Source of the DNA: Macrostomum hystrix
Taxonomy: Eukaryota > Platyhelminthes > Macrostomidae
Assembly (NCBI GenBank): GCA_950097015.1
Contig: CATNEN010000035.1
Span: 1,538,099 to 1,602,098 of the forward strand
Reading direction: 5' to 3'
Length of the DNA: 64,000 nt
Shown: piece by piece, positions 34,331 through 44,314 of the stretch
How the letters are laid out: every line of letters begins with the position of its first letter
How positions within the stretch are numbered: position 1 is the stretch's first letter
The notes under the pieces: generated by a model
Seen by the model: only the letters and a program-made list of their open reading frames with translations
The model's database searches: none
What the model was told of the DNA's origin: nothing
Made by a program: the position numbers and the translations under genes

Positions 34331-34366
34331 CGATTAGTCTTTGTCTGAGCAGCAGTATCGGCCTGG

Positions 34367-34372
34367 CACGTG
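34367..34372. promoter_or_regulatory. CACGTG E-box near the HEY start
   Basis: Palindromic CACGTG 37 bp upstream of the HEY ATG. HEY and E(spl)/HES proteins can bind this class of site, so autoregulation is possible. Confidence 0.4.
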
Positions 34373-34441
34373 CTGGATCGTATGGCTGGGCGTTGGTCGC
34401 GGGAGTTCTCGCTTTGGCACTTCCTGCGCGCCTGGGCTTGG

Positions 34442-34449
34442 ATTTAATA
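34442..34449 (-). promoter_or_regulatory. TATA-like box (TATTAAAT) of the HEY gene
   Basis: Minus-strand TATTAAAT about 112 bp upstream of the ATG at 34330. CCAAT motifs lie just upstream on either strand (34500-34530). Confidence 0.4.
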
Positions 34450-34580
34450 CGACTATCGGCAGCTGAGGATTCTGGACCAACTCCAACCAGCACGCGGCCC
34501 GCCGTCTGCCCAATCCTCATTGGTCGGGGGTTGAAAGGGCCCGACCCCCCAGCCCGACTGGGGTTGGTCGCGTGCCATGG

Positions 34581-34586
34581 CACGTG
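34581..34586. promoter_or_regulatory. Second CACGTG E-box in the HEY upstream region
   Basis: CACGTG within TGCCATGGCACGTGAAG, about 250 bp upstream of the HEY ATG and next to a CCCCGCCC (Sp1/KLF-like) motif. Confidence 0.4.
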
Positions 34587-34909
34587 AAGCCCCGCCCACC
34601 CACCCCCCTCCGCCAGTGGTCCCAAGAATTCTCAAGTCAATTGTGGGAGTTCCAGAGCAAAATTCTATGGATATTTCTCGCACGCGACCGACACACGGTC
34701 GGGTTCTCGTATTTTGAGCAGTTTTTTATTTAGCTGATAGTGGACTCAGATTAATGTTGAATGCTGATAAGCCTGAATGCAGTCCCAGTTGAATGCTTAT
34801 GAAAATGTCATATGAAATCCATTCATCTATATGTTAATTGTAGCATTCTGGGATTTATTGTTAAATGACATACCAGGAGGCATGGGCTGGCAGATTCTGG
34901 AATCTTATA

Positions 34910-35692
34910 AACCCGAATCTTCCCAAATCCGAATCTTCCCAAACTCGAATCCTCCCAAAATCCAAATTTTCTCAAACCCGAATCTTCCTAAACACGAATC
35001 TTCCCAAACCCGACTCTTCCCAAACACGAATCTTCCCAAACCCGAATCTTCCCAAACCCGAATCTTCCCAAACCCGAATCTTCCCAAACCCGAATCTTCC
35101 CAAACTCGACTCATCCTAAACTTGAATCTTCCCAAACCCGAATCTTCCCAAACCCGAATCTTCCCAAACCCGAATCTTCCCAAACCCGAATCTTCCCAAA
35201 CCCGAATCTTCCCAAACCCGACTCTTCCCAAACCCGAATCTTCCCAAACCCGAATCTTCCCAAACCCGAATCTTCCCAAAACCGAATCTTCCCAAACCCG
35301 AATCTTCCCAAACCCGAATCTTCCCAAACTCGACTCATCCTAAACTTGAATCTTCCCAAACCCGACTCTTCTCGAAATCCGAATCTTCCCAAACTCGACT
35401 CATCCCAAACTTGAATCTTCCCAAACCCGAATCTTCCCAAACCCGAATCTTCCCAAACCCGAATCTTCCCAAATCCGAATCTTCCCAAACCCGACTCTTC
35501 CCAAACCCGAATCTTCCCAAACTCGACTCATCCCAAACTTGAATCTTCCCAAACCCGAATCTTCCCAAACTCGAATCTTCCCAAGCTCGAATCTTCCCAA
35601 ACCCGAATCTTCCCAAACTCGACTCATCCTAAACTTGAATCTTCCCAAACCCGAATCTTCCCAAACTCAAATCTTCCCAAACCCATCACTTC
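34910..35692. repeat. 16-bp minisatellite (AATCTTCCCAAACCCG)n
   Basis: About 49 copies with variants CTCATCC, CTCTTCC and AACTTG. A composite CTCGACTCATCCTAAACTTG marks at least five higher-order boundaries (35106, 35330, 35394, 35521, 35617). Confidence 0.97.
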
Positions 35693-35742
35693 ACAATCTC
35701 CGAAATTTTCAAGCCAGAAAATTTGTGAACAAAAAAACTTTC

Positions 35743-35997
35743 AGGGCAGAGCGGGTTGCCTCACGTACTAAGGTCCGTGAGCTCGATTCCGCGGCGAGGC
35801 CACATTCATTTGCAGGGTGCTGCCGTGGAGAGAAGAAGTCTAGCTTCTAGATTAATCTTACAATTTATGCCCTTGTGGGCCAACCTCCAAGGTACAGTGC
35901 AGTACAGTGTACTGCCTGACGATGAGAAAGTCAGGGCAGACACCTGGTATGCGTGTCACCAAATGATGCGCCATTGCCTGCAAATATTATTCATAAA
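35743..35997 (+). mobile_element. SINE family 2, full-length-looking copy
   Basis: tRNA-like head (GGCAGAGCGGGTTGCC then B-box-like AGCTCGATTCCGC), followed by CCTCCAAGGTACAGTG, TGCCTGACGATGAGAAAGTC and GCCATTGCCTGCA, ending in an (ATT)-rich tail. Shares its body with the copy at 7763-7992. Confidence 0.75.
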
Positions 35998-37035
35998 TGT
36001 TAGCTTTTAAAACAGAAAATTCATGCAGATTGGAATAGAAAATGCGGACTGTATAGTACGAGTAAAAAGGAAGCAAAGCGTTAGGTACAGGAGAGCTCTC
36101 GTTATGTCTCGACATTATAAAGTTCAAGACATGCAGGATGAAAAATTTAGGCCACTTCGGATCGCCAAAATGCCACCTGCTCTGAGCACAGCTTCTCACT
36201 ATTGATATTGATTGTGCGAGGAGAAACGGTTGCGATGCCGCGGCAGCTGCTGGGACATGGGAGGACTTGGGGGAGTGGGGAGTGCAGCTGCCAGTTGCCT
36301 CATCCCTTCCCCGACCAATAAATGGTTGTCCAGGGTAAGCCCGGTGTCAAAGACGATATCTCATGCCCAAATGGGCCCCCACCCTAATAACACTGCACCT
36401 GGATCTGACTTGGAAACTATTGAATACAGACAGCTTGGAGATGAAATTGCTATCGGTATTGGATAACAGGGCATTGATGTAGGAACCTATATGCTGTCCT
36501 CGGTATTGTAAACAATAAAATGAATTGTTGACCATTTACCAAATGTTCGCTGCATAGCAGCACATGCATTATATATACAACTATTTCTTTCCCTATATTT
36601 ATGTTTCGGCTTTAGACTTCAGTGATCGTTTTTAGTTAAAATTTATATTGTTTTAATGTGCATATTGACCAATGTTTGCTAACAGTGAAACTATTTTTCT
36701 GTGTATGAAGTGGTATAGCAGAAGAGAAGTTATAATACTTCTCAAAACTGAAAAAAAGGTTTATTTTTACTTTGCTAGTCTTTAAAAACCAACAATACTG
36801 TCGCCTTACACACGCGACAGCCAACTCTGCTAGACTAAAACACTTGGGCCAAATTGTCTTATAATAAAGTTTTTATAACGGTGGGTTGCGAAAAAAAGTC
36901 AAACAAATTTCCTCTTCTACTTTCAAACATTTAGAAAGCCATTGTCATATAGTAAAAACTATGTTAAGAAAAATAGACTAGTAGAGAACAAAGGAGTGAA
37001 CTAAAGCAGGAAGAAGGCATAGATATTTTAATATA
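35998..37035. other. Intergenic, no gene supported
   Basis: Mixed-composition sequence. An 84-codon open frame at 36212-36466 has no recognised domain. From 36.6 kb the sequence is AT-rich. Confidence 0.45.
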
Positions 37036-40000
37036 ACAGGGCAGAGGTAGAGAGGTGAAGAGAAGGACGTAGAGGTAGAAAGGTATAATGAGAGGGAGAG
37101 AGGTAGAGTGAGTGTATAGAGAGTTAGAGTGAGAGGAAGAGAGTTAGAATGAGTGTATAGAGAGTTAGAGTGAGAAGAAGAGAGTTAGAATGAGAGGAAG
37201 AGAGTTAGAATGAGAGGAAGAGAGTTAGAGTGAGAGGAAGAGAGGTAGAGTGAGAGGAAGAGAGTTAGAGTGAGAGGAAGAGAGGTAGAGTGAGAGGGAG
37301 ATAGTTAGAGTGAGAGGAAGAGAGGTAGAGTGAGAGGACGAGAGGTAGAATGAGAGGAAGAGAGTTAGAGTGAGAGGAAGAGAGTTAGAGTCAGAGGAAG
37401 AGAGTTAGAGTGAGTGTATAGAGAGTTAGAGTGAGAAGAAGAGAGTTAGAATGAGAGGAAGAGAGTTAGAATGAGAGGAAGAGAGTTAGAGTGAGAGGAA
37501 GAGAGGTAGAGTGAGAGGAAGAGAGTTAGAATGAGAGGAAGAGAGTTAGAATGAGAGGAAGAGAGTTAGAGTGAGAGGAAGAGAGTTAGAATGAGAGGAA
37601 GAGAGTTAGAATGAGAGGAAGAGAGTTAGAGTGAGAGGAAGAGAGGTAGAGTGAGAGGGAGATAGTTAGAGTGAGAGGACGAGAGGTAGAATGAGAGGAA
37701 GAGAGTTAGAGTGAGAGGAAGAGAGTTAGAGTGAGAGGAAGACAGCTAGAATGAGAAGAAGAGAGTTAGAGTGAGAGGGAGAGAGTTAGAGTGAGAGGAA
37801 GAGAGGTAGAGTGAGAGGGAGATAGTTAGAGTGAGAGGAAGAGAGGTAGAGTGAGAGGAAGAGAGTTAGAGTGAGAGGAAGACAGCTAGAATGAGAGGAA
37901 GAGAGTTAGAGTGAGAGGGAGATAGTTAGAGTGAGAGGAAGAGAGGTAGAGTGAGAGGGAGATAGTTAGAGTGAGAGGAAGAGAGGTAGAGTGAGAGGAC
38001 GAGAGGTAGAATGAGAGGAAGAGAGTTAGAGTCCGAGGAAGAGAGTTAGAGTGAGAGGAAGAGAGTTAGAGTGAGAGGAAGAGAGCTAGAATGAGAGGAA
38101 GAGAGTTAGAGTGAGTGTATAGAGAGTTAGAGTGAGAGGAAGAGAGTTAGAGTGAGAGGAAGAGAGTTAGAGTGAGAGGAAGAGAGGTAGAGCGAGAGGA
38201 AGAGAGTTAGAGTGAGAGGAAGAGAGGTAGAGCGAGAGGAAGAGAGTTAGAGTGAGAGGAAGAGAGCTAGAATGAGAGGAAGAGAGTTAGAGTGAGTGTA
38301 TAGAGAGTTAGAGTGAGAGGAAGAGAGTTAGAGTGAGAGGAAGAGAGGTAGAGTGAGAGGACGAGAGGTAGAATGAGAGGAAGAGAGTTAGAGTCAGAGG
38401 AAGAGTTTTAGAGTGAGAGGAAGAGAGTTAGAGTAAGAGGAAGAGAGCTAGAATGAGAGGAAGAGAGTTAGAGTGAGAGGAAGAGAGTTAGAGTGAGAGG
38501 AAGAGAGTTAGAGTGAGAGGAAGAGAGTTAGAGTAAGAGGAAGAGAGCTAGAATGAGAGGACGAGAGGTAGAGTGAGAGGAAGAGAGTTAGAGTCAGAGG
38601 AAGAGAGTTAGAGTGAGAGGAAGAGAGTTAGAGTGAGAGGAAGAGAGTTAGAGTCAGAGGAAGAGAGTTAGAGTGAGTGTATAGAGAGTTAGAGTGAGAA
38701 GAAGAGAGTTAGAATGAGAGGAAGAGAGTTAGAATGAGAGGAAGAGAGTTAGAGTGAGAGGACGAGAGGTAGAATGAGAGGAAGAGAGTTAGAGTGAGAG
38801 GAAGAGAGTTAGAGTCAGAGGAAGAGAGTTAGAGTGAGTGTATAGAGAGTTAGAGTGAGAAGAAGAGAGTTAGAATGAGAGGAAGAGAGTTAGAATGAGA
38901 GGAAGAGAGTTAGAGTGAGAGGAAGAGAGGTAGAGTGAGAGGAAGAGAGTTAGAATGAGAGGAAGAGAGTTAGAATGAGAGGAAGAGAGTTAGAGTGAGA
39001 GGAAGAGAGTTAGAATGAGAGGAAGAGAGTTAGAATGAGAGGAAGAGAGTTAGAGTGAGAGGAAGAGAGGTAGAGTGAGAGGGAGATAGTTAGAGTGAGA
39101 GGACGAGAGGTAGAATGAGAGGAAGAGAGTTAGAGTGAGAGGAAGAGAGTTAGAGTGAGAGGAAGACAGCTAGAATGAGAAGAAGAGAGTTAGAGTGAGA
39201 GGGAGAGAGTTAGAGTGAGAGGAAGAGAGGTAGAGTGAGAGGGAGATAGTTAGAGTGAGAGGAAGAGAGGTAGAGTGAGAGGACGAGAGGTAGAATGAGA
39301 GGAAGAGAGTTAGAGTGAGAGGAAGAGAGTTAGAGTGAGAGGAAGACAGCTAGAATGAGAGGAAGAGAGTTAGAGTGAGAGGGAGATAGTTAGAGTGAGA
39401 GGAAGAGAGGTAGAGTGAGAGGGAGATAGTTAGAGTGAGAGGAAGAGAGGTAGAGTGAGAGGACGAGAGGTAGAATGAGAGGAAGAGAGTTAGAGTCCGA
39501 GGAAGAGAGTTAGAGTGAGAGGAAGAGAGTTAGAGTGAGAGGAAGAGAGCTAGAATGAGAGGAAGAGAGTTAGAGTGAGTGTATAGAGAGTTAGAGTGAG
39601 AGGAAGAGAGTTAGAGTGAGAGGAAGAGAGTTAGAGTGAGAGGAAGAGAGGTAGAGCGAGAGGAAGAGAGTTAGAGTGAGAGGAAGAGAGGTAGAGCGAG
39701 AGGAAGAGAGTTAGAGTGAGAGGAAGAGAGCTAGAATGAGAGGAAGAGAGTTAGAGTGAGTGTATAGAGAGTTAGAGTGAGAGGAAGAGAGTTAGAGTGA
39801 GAGGAAGAGAGGTAGAGTGAGAGGACGAGAGGTAGAATGAGAGGAAGAGAGTTAGAGTCAGAGGAAGAGTTTTAGAGTGAGAGGAAGAGAGTTAGAGTAA
39901 GAGGAAGAGAGCTAGAATGAGAGGAAGAGAGTTAGAGTGAGAGGAAGAGAGTTAGAGTGAGAGGAAGAGAGTTAGAGTGAGAGGAAGAGAGTTAGAGTAA

Positions 40001-41372
40001 GAGGAAGAGAGCTAGAATGAGAGGACGAGAGGTAGAATGAGAGGAAGAGAGTTAGAGTCAGAGGAAGAGAGTTAGAGTGAGAGGAAGAGAGTTAGAGTGA
40101 GAGGAAGAGAGTTAGAGTCAGAGGAAGAGAGTTAGAGTCAGAGGAAGAGAGTTAGAGTGAGAGGAAGAGAGTTAGAGTTAGAGGAAGAGAGTTAGAGTAA
40201 GAGAATGAGAGCTAGAATGAGAGGAAGAGAGTTAGAGTGAGAGGAAGAGAGTTAGAGTGAGAGGAAGAGAGTTAGAGTGAGAGGAAGAGAGTTAGAGTAA
40301 GAGGAAGAGAGCTAGAATGAGAGGAAGAGAGTTAGAGTGAGAGGAAGAGAGTTAGAGTGAGAGGAAGAGAGTTAGAGTGAGAGGAAGAGAGTTAGAGTGA
40401 GAGGAAGAGAGCTAGAATGAGAGGAAGAGAGTTAGAGTGAGAGGAAGAGAGTTAGAGTGAGAGGAAGAGAGTTAGAGTCAGTGTATAGAGAGTTAGAGTC
40501 AGAGGAAGAGAGTTAGAGTGAGTGTATAGAGAGTTAGAGTGAGAGGAAGAGAGTTAGAGTGAGAGGAAGAGAGTTAGAGTGAGAGGAAGAGAGTTAGAGT
40601 GAGAGGAAGAGAGTTAGAGTAAGAGGAAGAGAGCTAGAATGAGAGGAAGAGAGTTAGAGTGAGAGGAAGAGAGTTAGAGTGAGAGGAAGAGAGTTAGAGT
40701 GAGAGGAAGAGAGTTAGAGTGAGAGGAAGAGAGCTAGAATGAGAGGAAGAGAGTTAGAGTGAGAGGAAGAGAGTTAGAGTGAGAGGAAGAGAGTTAGAGT
40801 CAGTGTATAGAGAGTTAGAGTCAGAGGAAGAGAGTTAGAGTGAGTGTATAGAGAGTTAGAGTGAGAGGAAGAGAGTTAGAGTGAGAGGAAGAGAGTTAGA
40901 GTGAGAGGAAGAGAGTTAGAGTAAGAGGAAGAGAGCTAGAATGAGAGGAAGAGAGTTAGAGTGAGAGGAAGAGAGTTAGAGTGAGAGGAAGAGAGTTAGA
41001 GTGAGAGGAAGAGAGTTAGAGTGAGAGGAAGAGAGCTAGAATGAGAGGAAGAGAGTTAGAGTGAGAGGAAGAGAGTTAGAGTGAGAGGAAGAGAGTTAGA
41101 GTCAGTGTATAGAGAGTTAGAGTCAGAGGAAGAGAGTTAGAGTCAGTGTATAGAGAGTTAGAGTGAGAGGAAGAGAGTTAGAGTCAGAGGAAGAGAGTTA
41201 GAGTCAGTGTATAGAGAGTTAGAGTCAGAGGAAGAGAGTTAGAGTCAGTGTATAGAGAGTTAGAGTCAGTGTATAGAGAGTTAGAGTCAGAGGAAGAGAG
41301 TTAGAGTCAGTGTATAGAGAGTTAGAGTGAGAGGAAGAGAGTTAGAGTCAGTGTATAGAGAGTTAGAGTGGG
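37036..41372. repeat. 4.3-kb 20-bp satellite with higher-order structure
   Basis: About 215 copies of GAGAGGAAGAGAGTTAGAGT. Variant units (GAGGTAGA, GAGCTAGAAT, GTGTATAGAGAGTT, GGACGAGAGG) recur in long ordered blocks. The 37.41-38.6 kb block is repeated at about 38.83-40.1 kb, with an offset of 1420 bp rising to about 1463 bp. A shorter block of about 300-320 bp, marked by TCAGTGTATAGAG, repeats at 40.48, 40.80 and 41.10 kb. Confidence 0.98.
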
Positions 41373-42110
41373 ACAGAGAATTAGTAGCAAACTGTACATG
41401 AGCATTGGAATGTTGGAATAAGAGGGAGCATGGCTAGCCACCAGGACCCTATACCCACAATGGGAAGGAAAGCTAGCTGTCTCCATGTGTTCCGCAGTCC
41501 TTTAGAGGGGTGTGACAAAATCGAGTCTTGCATCACTAGGCAGCTAGTTCACTTTCTCTCAGAAACTTGCAGCCACTTCAATGCGCCACTTTACATCAAC
41601 TGCTAAATTTGTATGGATGAATGTCTGTGTGTAGCCGTGTCTGTTCGACTCGACGCGTCACCATCAAATAGGAGCTCATTTGGGAGAGGCGATAAGGCCT
41701 GTCCCACTCACACGTGAGTCAACTAAGAGGCTAAGGAAATGTTCTCAAAAAGGTTGAGCTGTCGAAATCATCCACTTGCGCGAATATATATCTACTCCAC
41801 TAGAGACAGCCCATATATTGCAACTTTGAGCACAATGAAGCTCCATCAATCTTTAAGTTGAGCTGGTTAAACTCTTTATAATGATATGAGAGTTGCCAGA
41901 GGGAATTCCCACAGTTAGTGGTCCGACTTAAACTAGCTGTTAGTAACTTTTTAGACCTTCGTTTAGTCAATAGTAGCATACTACTTGTTTTAATGTTAGT
42001 AGCATTCATAGCGCATTGAACGCGATTTTTCGATGCGCAGCAGCTTTTATGCAATTTAGAGAAATTTGCGAGATTATGTTTTAAAGTGACAGTGCGGTGT
42101 TTGATGAACG
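41373..42110. other. Intergenic, no gene supported
   Basis: Unique sequence between the large satellite and a small array; nothing recognised. Confidence 0.5.
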
Positions 42111-42114
42111 TTTA

Positions 42115-42286
42115 AGAGAGGGGCGGAATTCCAAGGAGCGAAATTCCAAGGGGGCGGAATTCCAAGGGGCGGAATTTCCAAGGGGCGGAATTTCATACAG
42201 GGCAGAATGGCAAGGGGCGGAATTCCAAGGGGCGGAATTACAAGGGGCAGAATTACAAGGGGCGGAATTGCAAGGGGCGGAACGGT
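42115..42286. repeat. ~15-bp minisatellite (GGGGCGGAATTCCAA)n
   Basis: About 11 imperfect copies with AATTACAAG, AATTGCAAG and AATTTCC variants. Confidence 0.92.
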
Positions 42287-42712
42287 GGCCGGTGGCAATT
42301 TCCTCAGTACTGTGTGGATGCTGTGTACTCATGGTGGCTTTACTGTGTGTGAAGTTAAACGAGGGCAATTTTTTGCGCGCGAGTAATTATGTCAAGATTC
42401 AAATTTCAAAGTAAAATTTTTCTGTTCTAAAATTCGAGGACTTGTATGATATTTAAGGACTTGTCGAAAACTAACACCTAATTCTTAGCTCACCATCACA
42501 ACGGCACCTGTTAAGTTATTTTTCAGAGAAATTTAACAAGTAATCTGCCAAATGGGAAAATGATCTAAAAATTAGATAAAAAACGGAGTTACTTTTGCAG
42601 CCCACATAAGACGTAGATATCATCCCGCTATCCCTCAGCATGCTTCCTCTGGTACTATGGCGACGCGATTATCTTTGTATCAACGGGTCGGCCGGCAGAT
42701 TGCGTGTGAATT

Positions 42713-42717
42713 GGTAG
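42713..42717. repeat. Target-site duplication GGTAG, left flank of gypsy element
   Basis: GGTAG immediately before the left LTR; the identical 5-mer follows the right LTR at 47773-47777. Confidence 0.92.
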
Positions 42718-43049
42718 TGTTGTATTCTTGAAGTAACGAATACAGAGATTCCAATTGTAGTGTTGGTAAATGTAAGTATAGCGCCGAAAGGAGCACTCGG
42801 CAGTCGACTGGATAAGCGTGTATTTGTAACAGCAGTATTATTAAATACTGGAAAGGTCTTGAGTGTGTGCACCGCGCGGGGGTTTCTATTTATAGCCTGG
42901 GGAGCGAGTGGGAGAACTTTCTAGAAAGTTCTCATAGATAGCCCGCGGGGGAGGCGCAGAGAAGATTCTGGAAACAACAGAGTGTTATAACAAGTGGTAG
43001 AAAGTTCTAGAAAACTATTTACGGAATTATCGTAACGAAACCCACAACA
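42718..43049 (-). repeat. 3' LTR of the gypsy element
   Basis: 332 bp, TG...CA ends with 6-bp inverted termini. Differs from the 5' LTR by two substitutions near its left end (ATAC vs AGAC; CCAATT vs CCGATT). Confidence 0.95.
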
Positions 43050-43060
43050 CCTCCCCACCA
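43050..43060 (-). other. Polypurine tract (GGTGGGGAGG)
   Basis: Minus-strand GGTGGGGAGG directly abuts the 3' LTR, the expected position for the plus-strand DNA primer. Confidence 0.7.
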
Positions 43061-43087
43061 AAACTGTGAGTACAGCTGATAGAAAGT

Positions 43088-44314
43088 CTATAAGTCCATT
43101 TGTAGCCGTGGCTTTCGCTGCCTAGCCGACCGTCGTGGATTATCTGGTCCGTAGGGCGGCGGGTGTTGGACTTGGTCCGGCGCTCGCCATCCTGGAGGCC
43201 TGGGTCGAGATCCTGGATGTGCCACCGCTAGTGTGGCCGGCAGCATCAGGTGGCCGGCCGTTTCGTTTTGTTGAGTCGGCAGTGATCCTGGCTCGCTGTC
43301 TTCCGCGGACACGTGTCGCGGTTGAAGCTGGTCGAAGTGCCGTCGCCACACCGGGCCGCTTGGGACAACCTTGACGTTGACGCTGCGGCTGCCGTGCCGC
43401 TTGGTGACCACTGCCGGAACCCAGCGGCCTTCCTTCTCGCGGCGTGGTCCGTAGTAGCGAGCGTAGACCGGATCTCCGACGTTGTAGCCTTCTCGGACGC
43501 GAGACACCTTTTTCCGAGCTCTGGACTCTTCGGCCTGCTTGACTGGGCGAGATGGGCTGGAGATGGCAGCAGAGTATCAATCTGCGTCCTGATCTGCCGG
43601 CCATTTAGGAGTTCGCTCGGAGAGTAGCCGTTGACCGCAGGAGTCCGTCGGTACTGCATCAGGAACTGCTGTAGCGCCCTGGCAGGTGGCAGGCTGGATT
43701 TCTTCAGGGCCTTCTTGAAGGTCTGAACCAGTCGTTCGGCCGCTCCGTTTGTTGCAGGATGATACGGAGCTCCTGTGAGGTGCGCGATGCCGTGTTCGCG
43801 ACACCAAGCTTGAAACTCCTCAGCCATGAATGCCGCTGCATTGTCTGTGACGATGGCGTGAGGGTAGCCGAAGTGGGCGAAGTCTTCTTCCAGAAGCTCG
43901 ATCGTTGCCCGCGTTGACATGGATTGCGTCGGGTGTATGCACGGGTACTTCGAGTAGGCGTCCGTGAGCACTAGCCAGTTGGTGCCGAGGAAGTTGACTG
44001 CGTGATCCAGATGTAGGCGACTCCAAGGCTTCTCAGGCATCATCCACGGATGGACGGCGGCCTTTGGCGGATGATTTTGGTGCTCAGCACAGCTGTGGCA
44101 GCCGTGGCACAGGTGCTCGACGTCGTCGTCGATGTTCGGCCAGTAGACTGCCGATCGAGCCAGCTGCTTCATCCTCTGTATTCCAAAGTGTCCGAGGTGG
44201 AGGATTTTCAGCACCTCATTCCGGAGGTTCCGAGGAATCACAAGACGACAGCCATGCAGAAGACATCCGTTGCAGCAGGACAGCGAATCTTTGACCTTCC
44301 GCAGGCGGGCCAGC
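43088..44314 (-). pseudogene. Integrase portion of the gypsy pol, two frame breaks
   Basis: Continues the polyprotein in other frames. The zinc-binding region shows HLGHFG and CHGCHSC. The catalytic core has LHLDHAVNF and TDNAAAF, and the third acidic residue lies in the GAAERLVQTFKKAL segment. The first frame break lies around 44330-44350, between RNase H and integrase. The second is near 43530-43545, after which the C-terminal domain continues in another frame (REGYNVGDPVYARYYG) to a stop at 43088. Both could be real single-base indels or sequencing errors. As it stands the integrase is not in frame with reverse transcriptase. Confidence 0.88.

Noticed and set aside
36212-36466. 84-codon frame in a GC-richer patch
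   Set aside because: No family resemblance; a possible internal donor (GGTAAGC) was not enough to build a gene.
42081-42368. Pro-rich minus-strand frames with PPLAIPPL-like repeats
   Set aside because: Readthrough of the small 15-bp GGGGCGGAATTCCAA array.
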